Notes: generated by a model from the letters alone, not told the origin. A stretch of 64,000 nucleotides of DNA from Arthrobacter sp. Soil736 (GCF_001428005.1 NZ_LMSB01000012.1:302389-366388); one strand, 5' to 3'; numbered from the stretch's first letter, positions 9,147 through 19,443 are shown. A program made the numbers and translations.

Positions 9147-10895
9147 ATGGAGACGCCGAACAATGACTCCGTACCTACGCCGGCCGAGCAGGCGGCCAAC
9201 GAGCTGTCTGTCGCGGACCGGCAGGTCAACATCCTCCGGGATAAGCTACGGCATATCGACCGTCAGCTGGCGGCTGCCACGCAGAACAACACCAAGCTGG
9301 TGGCGATGCTGGAGACGGCAAAGTCGGAGATCCTGAGGCTGAAGAACGCCCTCGACCAGGAGGGTCAGCCGCCGTACAGCTTCGGCACCATCCTCCAGCT
9401 GAACCCGAGGCGGCAGGCCACCGCTGGCAACAGCGGCCAGGCCGCCACCGAGGAATCGGTGGACATTTTCAACGCCGGCCGGAAAATGCGGGTGGGCATC
9501 AGCCCGCTGGTCAACATCAACCAGCTTGCCGTCGGCCAGGAAGTCCTCCTGAACGAGGCACTCCTGGTGGTGGCCGGCCTCGGGTATGAGCGTGCCGGGG
9601 AACTCGTCACGCTCAAGGAAATGCTGGGCCCGGACCGCGCCCTGGTCCTTGGCCGGGCGGACGAGGAACGCGTCATCCGGCTTGCGGGGCCGCTCCTGGC
9701 GGAGAAGCTCCGGGTGGGTGATGCCCTGTCCATCGATTCCCGCACCGGCTACGCCCTCGAAAAAGTCCCGCGGTCTGAGGTGGAAAACCTCGTCCTCGAG
9801 GAAGTTCCGGACATCACGTACGAAGACATCGGCGGCCTGGGTCCGCAGATCGAACAGATCCGCGACGCGATCGAACTGCCGTTCCTGCACCCGGACCTGT
9901 ACCGGGAGCACGGGCTCAAGGCGCCCAAGGGCATCCTGCTGTACGGCCCTCCCGGCTGCGGCAAGACGCTGATCGCCAAGGCCGTGGCAAATTCCCTCGC
10001 CGCCCGCGCCGCCGAACGTTCCGGCAACATCGACCTGAAGAGCTATTTCCTCAACATCAAGGGACCGGAGCTCCTCGACAAGTACGTCGGCGAAACCGAA
10101 CGCCACATCAGGCTGATCTTTTCCCGAGCCCGCGAGAAGGCCTCGGACGGCAGCCCCGTCGTGGTGTTCTTCGACGAGATGGATTCACTGTTCCGCACCC
10201 GCGGCACGGGCATCTCCTCCGACGTCGAAACCACCATCGTTCCGCAGCTCCTCAGCGAAATCGACGGAGTGGAACGGCTGGACAACGTGATCGTCATCGG
10301 CGCATCGAACCGCGAGGACATGATCGACCCCGCCATCCTGCGTCCGGGCCGCCTGGACGTGAAGGTCAAGATCCAGCGTCCGGACGCCGAAGCGGCGGCT
10401 GACATCTTCAGGAAGTACATCACCCCGGACCTCCCGTTCCATGAGGACGACCTCGCCGAGCACGAAGGCGAAGTGCAGGCAACCGTCGATGCCATGATCC
10501 AGCGGACCGTCGAAGCCATGTACTCCACGGAAAAGTCCAACGAGTACCTCGAGGTCACCTATGCCAACGGCGATACCGAGATGCTGTACTTCAAGGACTT
10601 CAACTCAGGCGCAGTCGTGCAGAACGTCGTCGACCGTGCAAAGAAATATGCCATCAAGGACTTGCTGACCACGCAGCAGAAGGGCCTGCGGATCGACCAT
10701 CTGCTCCGCGCGGTGGTCGACGAGTTCCGTGAACACGAGGACATGCCAAACACGACAAACCCGGATGACTGGGCACGCATCTCCGGCAAGAAGGGTGAGC
10801 GCATTACGTACATCCGCACGATCGTCCAGGGCAAGGCCGGGCAGGAGCCAGGCAAATCCATCGAGACGATGCCCAACACGGGCCAGTACCTGTGA
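9147..10895 (+). CDS. arc: Proteasome-associated AAA ATPase ARC/Mpa
   Basis: A 582-residue hexameric unfoldase that recognises pupylated proteins and threads them into the 20S proteasome. Domains: N-terminal coiled coil (about residues 15-70), which binds Pup; OB folds (about 75-235); AAA domain with Walker A GPPGCGKT (about 268), Walker [11 protein letters not shown] (about 340) and the Arg-rich [18 protein letters not shown] segment. The C-terminus ends TGQYL, carrying the penultimate-Tyr QYL tail that docks on the proteasome alpha ring. First gene of the cluster; its stop overlaps the possible upstream start of dop by 4 nt. Confidence 0.97.
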   Translation: METPNNDSVPTPAEQAANELSVADRQVNILRDKLRHIDRQLAAATQNNTKLVAMLETAKSEILRLKNALDQEGQPPYSFGTILQLNPRRQATAGNSGQAATEESVDIFNAGRKMRVGISPLVNINQLAVGQEVLLNEALLVVAGLGYERAGELVTLKEMLGPDRALVLGRADEERVIRLAGPLLAEKLRVGDALSIDSRTGYALEKVPRSEVENLVLEEVPDITYEDIGGLGPQIEQIRDAIELPFLHPDLYREHGLKAPKGILLYGPPGCGKTLIAKAVANSLAARAAERSGNIDLKSYFLNIKGPELLDKYVGETERHIRLIFSRAREKASDGSPVVVFFDEMDSLFRTRGTGISSDVETTIVPQLLSEIDGVERLDNVIVIGASNREDMIDPAILRPGRLDVKVKIQRPDAEAAADIFRKYITPDLPFHEDDLAEHEGEVQATVDAMIQRTVEAMYSTEKSNEYLEVTYANGDTEMLYFKDFNSGAVVQNVVDRAKKYAIKDLLTTQQKGLRIDHLLRAVVDEFREHEDMPNTTNPDDWARISGKKGERITYIRTIVQGKAGQEPGKSIETMPNTGQYL

Positions 10896-10945
10896 CGGCC
10901 GGTTCCGGGCCAGCGCCGGGAGGAGCCCTGCCCGCGGGAGGCGCC

Positions 10946-12565
10946 ATGCGGGTGATGGGGTCGGAAACCGAATACGGCATTCACGCGCCGTCCGCTCCCG
11001 GGGCCAACGCCACCATGATGTCCGCGCGGGTGGTCCAGGCCTATGCGCAGGTGACCCGGCTCCGGGCTGCCGGCGGGGCCGAAACCCGGTGGGATTACAC
11101 CGACGAGGAACCGCTTCACGACGCCCGGGGCTGGACCCTGGAACGGGGCCAGGCGCATCCGAGCCAGCTGACCGACCAGCCTCCGGTCCTTGACGCCGAG
11201 GCGGTGGCGCTGGCCTACGGACGCGACGAGCTGGAACTTGACGGCGAAGACGAGTCCGGCTCGCTCCTGATGAACATGGTCCTCGGCAACGGGGCACGGC
11301 TCTACGTGGACCACGCCCACCCGGAGTACTCCAGTCCCGAGGTGACCAACCCGGCCGCCGCCGTGGCCTGGGATGCCGCCGGGGACCTCGTGGCACTGTC
11401 CGCCGTCCGGAGGCTGGCCGGCGACGCGGAGCTCCCTGCCGTCAACCTCTACAAGAACAACACCGACAACAAGTCGGTGTCCTACGGCAGCCACGAAAAC
11501 TACCTCATGCCCCGCGCGGTTCCTTTCGGCGACATCGTGCGCGGACTGACCCCGTTCTTCGTGACCCGCCAGATCATCTGCGGCTCGGGGCGGGTGGGAA
11601 TCGGCCAGGACAGCTCCCGCCCGGGCTACCAGATCAGCCAGCGGGCGGACTTCTTTGAGGCGGAAGTCGGCCTCGAGACCACCATCCGCCGCCCCATCAT
11701 CAACACCCGGGACGAACCGCACGCCACCGCGGACAAGTACCGCCGCCTGCATGTGATCATTGGCGACGCGAACCTCAGCCAGGCGTCCAACTACCTCAAG
11801 TTCGGCACCACCGCGATGGTGCTCAGCCTGATCGAGGCCGGACTTGCTCCGAAGATCGAAGTCCACGAGCCGGTGGCGGCCCTGCAGGCCGTCAGCCACG
11901 ACACGTCGCTGACCGCAAAGATCCGGCTGCTGGACGGACGCCGGGTGACAGCGCTGGATGTGCAGTGGATGTACCACGAGGCCGCCGCCAAGCTGGCACA
12001 GGACACCGGCGTTGCCGATGCCGTGGACGGTGACGGCCACACCCATGCCGTGCTGGACCGGTGGGCCGCCACGCTCACCCAGCTGGACAGCGACCGCACT
12101 GCAGCAGCCACGTCCGTGGAATGGCTGGCCAAGCTCTCCATCCTGGAAGGGTACCGGCAGCGCGACGGCCTCGACTGGGCCGATGCCCGCTTGGGCCTGG
12201 TGGATCTGCAGTGGGCGGACATCCGGCCCGAAAAGGGCCTGTACTACCGGCTACTGGCGAGGGGGCGCATGCAACGGATAGTGAACGACGCCGACATCGC
12301 CGCCGCGGTGACGGAACCGCCGTCGGACACGCGGGCATACTTCCGCGGACGCTGCGTCAGCAGCTTCAGCAAGGACGTGGTGGGGGCCAGCTGGGACTCG
12401 GTGATCTTCGATGTGCCCGGTTACGGCAGGCTGCAGCGCGTCCCCACGCGGGAGCCGCTTCGCGGCACGAAAGCGCTGACCGGGGCCCTGTTTGCCCGGC
12501 ATCGCGAGGCCGGGGCCTTCCTTGCGGAACTACTTGGATCCGCACCGGCTCCGCCACCGGCATAA
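10946..12565 (+). CDS. dop: Depupylase/deamidase Dop
   Basis: Dop deamidates the C-terminal Gln of Pup to Glu and also removes Pup from substrates. The chosen start gives 539 residues beginning MRVMGSETEYGIH, which matches the start of known Dop proteins and follows a GGGAGG site; a GTG at 10892 in the same frame would add 18 Gly/Pro/Ala-rich residues and overlap arc by 4 nt. The glutamine-synthetase-like ATP/Mg site is seen in GSETEYG, the [21 protein letters not shown] block and the [21 protein letters not shown] block. It shares the last two blocks with PafA farther downstream, its paralogue. Confidence 0.95.
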   Translation: MRVMGSETEYGIHAPSAPGANATMMSARVVQAYAQVTRLRAAGGAETRWDYTDEEPLHDARGWTLERGQAHPSQLTDQPPVLDAEAVALAYGRDELELDGEDESGSLLMNMVLGNGARLYVDHAHPEYSSPEVTNPAAAVAWDAAGDLVALSAVRRLAGDAELPAVNLYKNNTDNKSVSYGSHENYLMPRAVPFGDIVRGLTPFFVTRQIICGSGRVGIGQDSSRPGYQISQRADFFEAEVGLETTIRRPIINTRDEPHATADKYRRLHVIIGDANLSQASNYLKFGTTAMVLSLIEAGLAPKIEVHEPVAALQAVSHDTSLTAKIRLLDGRRVTALDVQWMYHEAAAKLAQDTGVADAVDGDGHTHAVLDRWAATLTQLDSDRTAAATSVEWLAKLSILEGYRQRDGLDWADARLGLVDLQWADIRPEKGLYYRLLARGRMQRIVNDADIAAAVTEPPSDTRAYFRGRCVSSFSKDVVGASWDSVIFDVPGYGRLQRVPTREPLRGTKALTGALFARHREAGAFLAELLGSAPAPPPA

Positions 12566-12651
12566 AGCATCCCGAAGAACCGCTTTGCGTGGCAATATGG
12601 GCATACAGGATGTCCTGTCGGAGACGGCGGGACTGTAAGAAGGAGATGAAC

Positions 12652-12852
12652 ATGGCAGGGCAGGAGCAACAGCAGCCGCAGCCACGCGACAGCGAGGTCG
12701 AGGAAGAGGTCGCCGCGCCGCCGGCACCGGCTGAGGGACAGGCATCCGCATCAACGCAGGGTGTTGACGATCTCCTGGACGAGATCGACGGCGTTCTGGA
12801 ATCAAATGCGGAAGAGTTCGTCCGGGCGTTCGTGCAAAAGGGCGGACAGTAG
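12652..12852 (+). CDS. pup: Prokaryotic ubiquitin-like protein Pup
   Basis: A 66-residue, largely disordered, acidic tag protein that is linked through its C-terminal residue to lysines of target proteins. The Arc-binding helix is in DDLLDEIDGVLESNAEEFVR, and the C-terminus is VQKGGQ. The terminal Gln means Dop must deamidate it before PafA can use it. Two ATGs are possible (12646 and 12652). AAGGAG at 12640-12645 abuts the first but lies 6 nt before the second, so 12652 is preferred. Located in the usual place between dop and prcB. Confidence 0.97.
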   Translation: MAGQEQQQPQPRDSEVEEEVAAPPAPAEGQASASTQGVDDLLDEIDGVLESNAEEFVRAFVQKGGQ

Positions 12853-12933
12853 CCCGGCAGCGCCGCCAACCGCACCGGGCACGGAGGCCTGAGGTACCGG
12901 ACAGCCGCTGAATTACGTTGAAGGAGTGCACCA

Positions 12934-13755
12934 GTGCAGGAGACAACAGCCAACAAGGTAGCCGCCAATGCGACGTCGTCGTTCACTGAGCATCTCCAAC
13001 GCGACCGTCCGGAACTGCTTCCCTATATCCGGCCCTTCGAGTTCGGCCCGTCCGCCGGCCAGCCGCCGCAGGTGCCGCACGCCACCACCATCGTCGCCAT
13101 GACGTATGCGGGCGGCGTCGTCATGGCGGGCGACCGCCGGGCCACGATGGGGAACATCATCGCCAGCCGCCATATCGAAAAGGTCTTTCCCGCGGACCAG
13201 TACTCGGTGCTCGGCATCGCGGGGACGGCCGGCATCGCCATCGATCTCACGCGGCTCTTCCAGGTTGAACTGGAGCATTACGAAAAGATCGAAGGAACGT
13301 TGCTGAGCCTGGACGGCAAGGCCAACAGGCTCGGCGCGATGATCCGCGGAAACCTGCCCATGGCCCTTCAGGGACTCGCCGTGGTGCCCCTGTTCGCCGG
13401 CTTCGACACCGCGGCCGGAGTGGGCCGACTCTTCTCCTACGACGTGACCGGCGGCCGGTACGAGGAGCAGGAGCACCACGCCGTAGGCTCCGGCGCAATG
13501 TTCGCGCGCGGCGCCCTGAAGAAGCTCTGGCGCCCCAACCTCATGGAGGACGAAGCCGTGTCGGTCGCCGTTGAGTCCCTGTACGACGCGGCCGACGACG
13601 ACTCGGCCACCGGCGGACCGGACCCTGTCCGCCAGCTGTGGCCCGTCGTCTACACCGTCAACCGTGCCGGCGCCAGGCGCGTCGCTGAACGGGAACTGGC
13701 CGCCGTCGCCGGGACCATCATCGAGTCCAGGGCAGCTGCCCGGCGGGAGGCCTGA
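12934..13755 (+). CDS. prcB: 20S proteasome beta subunit (threonine protease)
   Basis: A 273-residue Ntn-hydrolase that forms the proteolytic rings of the proteasome. A 50-residue propeptide precedes the catalytic Thr: the junction reads [10 protein letters not shown], so Thr51 would become Thr1 after self-cleavage. Asp and Lys of the active site are in [11 protein letters not shown] and RHIEKVFP. The residue before Thr1 is Ala, whereas the well-known mycobacterial protein has Gly there. GTG start with AAGGAG upstream. prcA begins 1 nt after the stop, so alpha and beta are co-translated. Confidence 0.97.
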   Translation: MQETTANKVAANATSSFTEHLQRDRPELLPYIRPFEFGPSAGQPPQVPHATTIVAMTYAGGVVMAGDRRATMGNIIASRHIEKVFPADQYSVLGIAGTAGIAIDLTRLFQVELEHYEKIEGTLLSLDGKANRLGAMIRGNLPMALQGLAVVPLFAGFDTAAGVGRLFSYDVTGGRYEEQEHHAVGSGAMFARGALKKLWRPNLMEDEAVSVAVESLYDAADDDSATGGPDPVRQLWPVVYTVNRAGARRVAERELAAVAGTIIESRAAARREA

Positions 13756-13756
13756 C

Positions 13757-14464
13757 ATGACCCAGCAGTTCTATGTTTCACCTGAACAGCTGATGAAGGA
13801 CCGTGCGGACTTCGCACGGAAAGGCATCGCCCGGGGCCGGTCGGTGATCGTCGTGAGCTGCGAAGACGGCATCGCCCTCGTGGCCGAAAACCCGTCTCCG
13901 TCGCTCCATAAAATCGGCGAGATCTACGACAAAATCGCGTTCGCTGCCGTCGGCAAGTACAACGAATTTGAGAGCCTCCGTCAGGCCGGGGTCCGCTATG
14001 CCGACGTCCGCGGATATTCCTACGACCGCGACGACGTCACCGCGCGGGGCCTCGCCAGCGTCTACGCCCAGAGCCTGGGCGCCGTTTTCACGGCGGAGCA
14101 GAAGCCGTTCGAGGTGGAGCTCGCCGTGGCAGAGGTGGGAGCGTCCCAGGACCGTGACCATCTCTACCGGCTGACATTCGACGGCTCCATCGCCGACGAA
14201 CACGGCTTCATTGTGATGGGCGGGCAGGCTGACAAAGTCTCAGGAGCTGTCGAGGCCGGCTGGCAGCGTGATCTTTCCTTCGCGGCGGCCATCCGCCTCG
14301 CCGTGAAGGGCCTCGTGACGGACAAGGAGTCGCCCGAACTGCCTGCCAAGGCTTTGGAGGTGGCGGTGCTGGACCGCGGCTCGGAAAGCGGCAGGGGGAC
14401 CCGCCGGGCATTCCGCAGGTTGTCCGACGTCGACGTCATGGAACTGCTGGCTGAGGAGAACTGA
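13757..14464 (+). CDS. prcA: 20S proteasome alpha subunit
   Basis: A 235-residue alpha-ring subunit that gates the proteasome and docks the Arc C-termini. The N-terminal gating segment [22 protein letters not shown] and the following [11 protein letters not shown] strand match actinobacterial PrcA, as does [22 protein letters not shown]. It has no catalytic Thr. ATG at 13757 follows GGGAGG inside the end of prcB. pafA follows 2 nt after the stop. Confidence 0.97.
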   Translation: MTQQFYVSPEQLMKDRADFARKGIARGRSVIVVSCEDGIALVAENPSPSLHKIGEIYDKIAFAAVGKYNEFESLRQAGVRYADVRGYSYDRDDVTARGLASVYAQSLGAVFTAEQKPFEVELAVAEVGASQDRDHLYRLTFDGSIADEHGFIVMGGQADKVSGAVEAGWQRDLSFAAAIRLAVKGLVTDKESPELPAKALEVAVLDRGSESGRGTRRAFRRLSDVDVMELLAEEN

Positions 14465-14466
14465 AA

Positions 14467-15831
14467 ATGGACAAGAGGATCTTCGGTATTGAGACCGAAT
14501 TCGGCATTTCCTATTCGAGCCCTGATTCGCGCCCGCTCGCGCCTGAGGAAGTGGCCCGGTACCTGTTCCGGAAAGTGGTCAGCTGGGGACGTTCCTCGAA
14601 CGTCTTCCTCACTAACGGGTCCCGCCTTTACCTCGATGTCGGCTCGCATCCGGAATACGCCACGGCCGAATGCGACGACCTCGCGCAACTGATTGCCCAC
14701 GACCGCGCCGGCGAACTCATTCTTGACGACCTCGTGGACGAAGCCCAGTCCAGGCTCGCGGCCGAAGGATTCAACGGAACGGTCTACCTGTTCAAGAACA
14801 ACACGGACTCCGCCGGCAACTCCTACGGCAGCCACGAGAACTACCTCATTCCCCGCCGCGGCGAGTTCACCCGGCTGGCTGAAATCCTCATCCCGTTCCT
14901 CGTGACCCGCCAGCTCATCGCCGGCGCCGGCAAGATCCTCAAGACGCCCCATGGCGCCACGTACGCCTTCTCCCAGCGCGCGGACCACATCTGGGAGGGC
15001 GTCTCCTCCGCCACCACCCGCTCTCGTCCGATTATCAACACACGCGACGAACCGCACGCGGACGCCGAGTTCTACCGCCGCCTCCACGTGATTGTCGGCG
15101 ACTCGAACATGTCGGAGACCACGGCGCTGCTCAAGGTCGGCACCGTTGACCTCATCCTGCGCATGATTGAGGCCGGGGTGATCATGCGGGACATGCGGAT
15201 GGAAAACCCCATCCGGAGCATCCGGGAGATTTCCCACGACCTCAGCGGCAGGGCACTGGTCCGGCTCGCCAACGGACGCCAGCTCACCGCACTGGAGATC
15301 CAGCAGGAGTACCTCAACAAGGTCACGGCGTTCGTCCAGGAGCACGGCGCCCACAACCGGCATGTGCCCCTGATCCTGGATTTGTGGGGGAGGACCCTGC
15401 GCGCCATTGAAAGCGGCGACACGAGCACCATCGACACCGAAATCGACTGGGCCATCAAGAAAAAGCTCATGGACAGCTACCGCAACCGGCACGGGCTCGG
15501 GCTCGACGCTCCGCGGATCGCCCAGCTGGACCTTACCTACCACGACATCTCCCGCAGCCGCGGCCTGTACTACCTCCTGCAGGCGCGGGGTGCCGTCCGG
15601 CGGGTCACCGACGAGACGGCCGTCAAGGACGCCGTCGATGCACCGCCGCAGACCACCCGGGCCAAGCTGCGCGGCGATTTCGTGCGCAGGGCCCAGGAGC
15701 TGGGACGCGATTACACCGTGGACTGGGTTCACTTGAAGCTCAACGACCGCGCCCACCAGACCATCCTCTGCAAGGATCCGTTCCGCAATGTTGACGAGCG
15801 CGTGGATGCGCTTCTGGACTCTATGGGCTGA
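14467..15831 (+). CDS. pafA: Pup--protein ligase PafA
   Basis: A 454-residue ATP-dependent ligase that attaches Pup-Glu to substrate lysines. The N-terminal [13 protein letters not shown] contains the catalytic-base and Mg ligands of the glutamine-synthetase-like fold; further motifs are [22 protein letters not shown] and [28 protein letters not shown]. The C-terminal small domain (after about residue 390) is complete. It lacks the extra inserts of Dop and is about 85 residues shorter. GAGGAG precedes the ATG. Last gene of the tight proteasome run. Confidence 0.97.
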   Translation: MDKRIFGIETEFGISYSSPDSRPLAPEEVARYLFRKVVSWGRSSNVFLTNGSRLYLDVGSHPEYATAECDDLAQLIAHDRAGELILDDLVDEAQSRLAAEGFNGTVYLFKNNTDSAGNSYGSHENYLIPRRGEFTRLAEILIPFLVTRQLIAGAGKILKTPHGATYAFSQRADHIWEGVSSATTRSRPIINTRDEPHADAEFYRRLHVIVGDSNMSETTALLKVGTVDLILRMIEAGVIMRDMRMENPIRSIREISHDLSGRALVRLANGRQLTALEIQQEYLNKVTAFVQEHGAHNRHVPLILDLWGRTLRAIESGDTSTIDTEIDWAIKKKLMDSYRNRHGLGLDAPRIAQLDLTYHDISRSRGLYYLLQARGAVRRVTDETAVKDAVDAPPQTTRAKLRGDFVRRAQELGRDYTVDWVHLKLNDRAHQTILCKDPFRNVDERVDALLDSMG

Positions 15832-15856
15832 TACCCAGCTTCAGGCGTTACTCTGG

Positions 15857-15862
15857 AATAGG
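15857..15862 (+). promoter_or_regulatory. Possible -10 box upstream of the FKBP lipoprotein gene
   Basis: TAGGCT lies about 80 nt upstream of the lipoprotein start at 15945, implying a short leader; no clear -35 is seen. Confidence 0.25.
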
Positions 15863-15944
15863 CTGTTTTGCGGCCCTGACTGCCTTGCCGTGGGTTTCAC
15901 CTACCGCGGCAACGCATCCATCTTGCCCCGACGAAAGTTCTTAC

Positions 15945-16871
15945 GTGCGCCGACTACTAGCAATTCTCATTCCCGGACTGCTTCTGCTGACCGCCTGCGG
16001 CGGCCAGCCTGCAGCCCCGGAACCGACCAGCCAGTCCGCGGGTGAGACCGCCAAGCTGGACTCCCTCAAGCTGACGGACAACGGAGACAAGAAAGCACCG
16101 GGCGTAGAGTTCACCAAGCCCCTGGACGTTACCGAACCCACCGTCAAGGTGGTCACGGAAGGTAGCGGCGAACGCGTCAAGGCAAACCAGGTCGCCGAAA
16201 TCTCCGTCCTTGCCCTGAACGGCAAGGACGGCGCCACGCTGGACGACAGCTTCCCGCGCGACCCCGAGCCCCTCGAGCTGAACGACAAGCTCAAGACCGG
16301 CAGCGCAATCGTGTACAACGCCTTTGTCGGAGCCAAGGTGGGGTCCCAGCTGGCCCTGGCCATCCCCGGCAAGGCTGCCGCTGAAGGCGCCGAAGCGCAG
16401 CCGACCCAGCTCCTGATCATCAAGGTCCTGTCCGCCAAGGACGCCCCGAAGGTGCTCGAGAAGCCCGAGGGTGAAGCTGTCACGCCGCCGGCCGGACTGC
16501 CGACCGTGACCGAGAAGGACGGCGTCCCGGAAATCTCCGTCAAGGGCGTCGCTGCCCCGAAGAAACTCATCGCCCAGGACCTGATCAAGGGCAACGGTCC
16601 CGAGGTCAAGGCCACGGACACCCTGACCGTCAACTACGTGGGCGTGGCCCTGGCCAGCGGCAAGAAGTTCGATTCAAGCTTTGACCGCAAGGAGACGGCT
16701 TCGTTCGGACTGGACAAGGTCATCAAGGGCTGGACCCAGGGCCTGGCCGGCAAGACGGTGGGCTCCCGTGTCCTGCTCGTCATCCCCAAGGACCTCGCCT
16801 ACGGCGACGCCGGCCAGGGGGATGCCAAGGGCGACCTCGTGTTCGTCGTCGACATCCTGGGCACCAAGTAA
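15945..16871 (+). CDS. FKBP-type peptidyl-prolyl isomerase, lipoprotein
   Basis: A 308-residue exported protein. The N-terminus RRLLAILIPGLLLLTACGG is a lipoprotein signal peptide with the lipobox LTAC, so the mature protein should be anchored by Cys near residue 18. The C-terminal ~105 residues form a clear FKBP domain (VNYVGVALASGKKFDSSF, VIKGWTQGLAGKTVGSRVLLVIP, AYGD). The middle part (about residues 50-180) looks like a degenerate FKBP-like repeat. It probably assists folding of secreted proteins. GTG 15945 was chosen because it opens the signal peptide; the ribosome-binding site is weak. Confidence 0.88.
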   Translation: MRRLLAILIPGLLLLTACGGQPAAPEPTSQSAGETAKLDSLKLTDNGDKKAPGVEFTKPLDVTEPTVKVVTEGSGERVKANQVAEISVLALNGKDGATLDDSFPRDPEPLELNDKLKTGSAIVYNAFVGAKVGSQLALAIPGKAAAEGAEAQPTQLLIIKVLSAKDAPKVLEKPEGEAVTPPAGLPTVTEKDGVPEISVKGVAAPKKLIAQDLIKGNGPEVKATDTLTVNYVGVALASGKKFDSSFDRKETASFGLDKVIKGWTQGLAGKTVGSRVLLVIPKDLAYGDAGQGDAKGDLVFVVDILGTK

Positions 16872-16912
16872 GTACGCCACAGCAGTTTCCCATCCAAGCA
16901 GAAGGAGTAACT

Positions 16913-17308
16913 ATGTCATTTGGTCAGCGAGACCTCGACCGCCAGAAGCCGGAAATCGACTTCCCTGAAGGCCCGGTTCCCACCGAGCTCGTCATCACCG
17001 ACCTCATCGAAGGCAGCGGGCCGGAGGCGAAAGCCGGCGACACCGTCTCGACCCACTACGTCGGCGTTGCCTGGTCCACTGGCGAAGAGTTCGACGCCTC
17101 GTGGGGCCGCGGCGCCCCGCTGGACTTCCGGGTCGGCGTCGGCCAGGTCATCCAGGGCTGGGACCAGGGCCTGCTGGGCATGAAGGTCGGCGGCCGCCGC
17201 CGCCTCGAGATCCCCTCGGAGCTGGCCTACGGTTCCCGTGGCGCCGGCGGGGCAATTGGCCCCAACGAGGCCCTGATTTTCGTCGTGGACCTCGTAGGCG
17301 TCCGCTAG
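16913..17308 (+). CDS. FKBP-type peptidyl-prolyl cis-trans isomerase, cytosolic
   Basis: A 131-residue single-domain FKBP. The signature residues are in THYVGVAWSTGEEFDASW, the GQVIQGWDQGLLGMKVGGRRRLEIP block and LAYGSRGAGGAIGPNEALIFVVDLV. It has no signal peptide. AGAAGGAG lies a few nt upstream of the ATG. It lies 41 nt after the lipoprotein FKBP gene, so the two are probably co-transcribed; they likely serve the two sides of the membrane. Placement of FKBP genes between pafA and pafBC is common in this group. Confidence 0.93.
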   Translation: MSFGQRDLDRQKPEIDFPEGPVPTELVITDLIEGSGPEAKAGDTVSTHYVGVAWSTGEEFDASWGRGAPLDFRVGVGQVIQGWDQGLLGMKVGGRRRLEIPSELAYGSRGAGGAIGPNEALIFVVDLVGVR

Positions 17309-17325
17309 GCACTGCTGGCCGAGCA

Positions 17326-17379
17326 GCGGAAGCGCGGTAACAATCGGATGGAATTTCCGCATTGTTGCCGCGCTTCCGC
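17326..17379 (+). terminator. Long hairpin between FKBP gene and pafBC
   Basis: Positions 17326-17344 and 17361-17379 form a 19-bp stem with one G-U pair; the 16-nt loop contains a further short CGGA/TCCG pairing. No long T run follows on either strand. Probable terminator of the proteasome/FKBP transcription unit. Confidence 0.65.
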
Positions 17380-17401
17380 GGTTTAACCCGCGCAGCTTTA
17401 G

Positions 17402-17407
17402 TAACGT
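17402..17407 (+). promoter_or_regulatory. -10 box of a leaderless pafBC promoter
   Basis: TAACGT ends 7 nt before the GTG at 17415, after the long hairpin, so pafBC appears to be transcribed separately from the proteasome genes. Confidence 0.45.
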
Positions 17408-17414
17408 AACCAGA

Positions 17415-19433
17415 GTGTCCGCCCAACGAACCGAGCGCCTGCTCAACCTCCTGATCGCCCTTTTGAACTCCAAGTACGGCCTGCGCCGCAGCGAACTCCG
17501 GGAGAAGATTTACCACGCCGGCGCGGCCAGCGACGCCGCTTTCGGCCGGATGTTCGAGCGCGACAAGAATGATCTGCGCGAGTTCGGCTTTGACGTCGAA
17601 ACAGTCATGGACCACGGCTGGAACTCGGATGACCCTGCCACCACGCGCTACCGGATCGGCAAGGAATCGAACCGGCTTCCCGACGTGGAACTCACCCCGC
17701 ACGAATGGACGGTTCTGCTGCTGGCTTCGCAGCTGTGGGAGCAGGCCGCCCTGGGCGCCGCCGCCACGAACGCCATGCGCAAGCTCCAGGCCTCCGGCGG
17801 CCTAGCCGACGTTGAACTGCCGGCTGGTGTCCAGCCCCGTATCAAACCGGCCGGACAGGCCTTCGAAGACCTCGTTGCGGCGATGCACGCCCAGCATCCT
17901 GTCCGCTTCCGCTACCTCGCCGGCAGCACCGGCAGGGAAGAGGAGCGCGTGGTTGAGCCGTGGGGCCTCGGCAGCCGCTTTGGGCAATGGTATCTCGTGG
18001 GTTACGACAGGCTGCGCGGCGCCCGGCGGTACTACCGGCTCTCACGCTTCACGTCGGCCGTCTCGGTGCTGGAGAAGGAGGCATTCACGCCTCCTGCCGC
18101 CTTCAACGTGCGGGCGGAGCTGGCCAGCCTTCCGGAGCTGCCGCTCGCTTTCGCCGTCGTGGACGTCCGGAAGGGGCGGCTGCTGGGACTGCGGAAGCGG
18201 TCTGCGCCCGCCGCCGTCGTGGCTGGGGAGGCAGTGGCGGGAGAGGCAGTGGCGGGACAGCCAGGAGCCGACGGCGATTGGGACCGCCTGGCGGTGCCGT
18301 ACCGCGACGCTGAGCTGCTGGGCGAGGAACTTGCCTCCTACGGCCCGAACGTCAGGGTGGTGGCTCCCGCTGAACTCGCAGGGGCGGTGCAGCGCAGGCT
18401 GGCGAGTGCCGCCGCCTTCGCCGCCGCGCCGGTGCCGTCCTTCGACTTCGCTGACGCCGGACCCGGCAAGCGGCCCCGCAAACGGACCTCCGAAGACCAG
18501 CTCAAGCGGATGCTGCAGCTGGTTCCGTTCCTGGTCCACAACCAGGGACTGCATATCCAGGACGTTGCCGACCGGTTCGGGGTGACGCGCAAGGAACTCG
18601 AGAATGATCTGCTGATCCTGATCTGCTCGGGGCTTCCGCAGGGTTACCCCGACGAACTCCTGGACATCCAGTGGGAGGACGACCACGTCTTCATCAGCCA
18701 GTCCCTGGAACTGAACAGGCCCGTCCGCTTCACCGTGGACGAGGCCTGCGCCCTGCTCACGGGCCTGGAGACGCTGAACGGCCTCCCCGAGCTCGCCGAG
18801 GGAAGCGCCCTGGAATCGGTCACACTCAAGCTCATGGCGGCTGCCGGGGAGGAAGGGCTGCGCGCCGGTGCGCTGTCCGGTCCCGAGGTGGGACCGGCCA
18901 ATTCCGCCAATCTCGACCTCATCCGCAGTGCCATCGAATCCGGGTCGCAGCTGCACCTTGTCTACCTCTCCGCGCAGAAGGATTCCCTGTCGGAGCGGGA
19001 CGTGGACCCGCTGCGGCTCTACTCCATGGACAACACCTGGTACTTCGAGGCGTACTGCCACTCAGCGGCCGGGCTGCGGAACTTCCGCCTCGACCGCATC
19101 GAGGACCTCACGCTGAACGGCAAGCCCGTCTCCTCCCCGGTTAAACCCGACGGCGGGTTCCCGGCAAAGCTCTTCACGCCCAACGACGACGACACCCTGG
19201 TGACCGTTCAGCTGACCGGCAGGGGCGCCGGGCTTGCGGACGACTATTACGCCGAGCGGACCGCGGCACTGCCCGACGGCGGCCTGGTGGCCGAGATCAG
19301 GTTCGGCAGCACGTCATGGCTGCCGACGTTCGTTGCCCAGCACGGCGGGACGGTCCGGATCCTGGAGCCCGCCGCCCTAGCGGAGGCGTCCCGGGACTGG
19401 ATCGAGGCGGCCCTGGCCCAGTACGCCAGCTAG
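17415..19433 (+). CDS. pafBC: PafBC, fused WYL-domain DNA-damage regulator
   Basis: A 672-residue protein made of two complete regulator halves. Each half has an N-terminal winged-helix region (residues ~1-75: SAQRTERLLNLLIALLNS; ~355-430: KRMLQLVPFLVHNQGLHIQDVADRFGV) followed by a WYL domain and a C-terminal domain. In mycobacteria PafB and PafC are separate proteins; a natural fusion has been described from Arthrobacter. PafBC activates the SOS-independent DNA damage response. WYL domains are thought to sense single-stranded nucleic acid. The linker near residues 270-285 carries a short GEAVAGEAVAG repeat. Confidence 0.93.
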   Translation: MSAQRTERLLNLLIALLNSKYGLRRSELREKIYHAGAASDAAFGRMFERDKNDLREFGFDVETVMDHGWNSDDPATTRYRIGKESNRLPDVELTPHEWTVLLLASQLWEQAALGAAATNAMRKLQASGGLADVELPAGVQPRIKPAGQAFEDLVAAMHAQHPVRFRYLAGSTGREEERVVEPWGLGSRFGQWYLVGYDRLRGARRYYRLSRFTSAVSVLEKEAFTPPAAFNVRAELASLPELPLAFAVVDVRKGRLLGLRKRSAPAAVVAGEAVAGEAVAGQPGADGDWDRLAVPYRDAELLGEELASYGPNVRVVAPAELAGAVQRRLASAAAFAAAPVPSFDFADAGPGKRPRKRTSEDQLKRMLQLVPFLVHNQGLHIQDVADRFGVTRKELENDLLILICSGLPQGYPDELLDIQWEDDHVFISQSLELNRPVRFTVDEACALLTGLETLNGLPELAEGSALESVTLKLMAAAGEEGLRAGALSGPEVGPANSANLDLIRSAIESGSQLHLVYLSAQKDSLSERDVDPLRLYSMDNTWYFEAYCHSAAGLRNFRLDRIEDLTLNGKPVSSPVKPDGGFPAKLFTPNDDDTLVTVQLTGRGAGLADDYYAERTAALPDGGLVAEIRFGSTSWLPTFVAQHGGTVRILEPAALAEASRDWIEAALAQYAS

Positions 19434-19436
19434 ACT
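19431..19436 (+). promoter_or_regulatory. -10 box overlapping the pafBC stop codon
   Basis: TAGACT begins with the TAG stop codon of pafBC and ends 7 nt before the next ATG (19444), so the downstream small gene can be transcribed leaderless on its own. Confidence 0.4.
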
Positions 19437-19443
19437 ACTCAGC

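Noticed and set aside
15885..15944. Longer N-terminus for the FKBP lipoprotein from a TTG at 15885
   Set aside because: It would place 20 polar residues before the signal peptide; the GTG at 15945 gives a standard lipoprotein signal.
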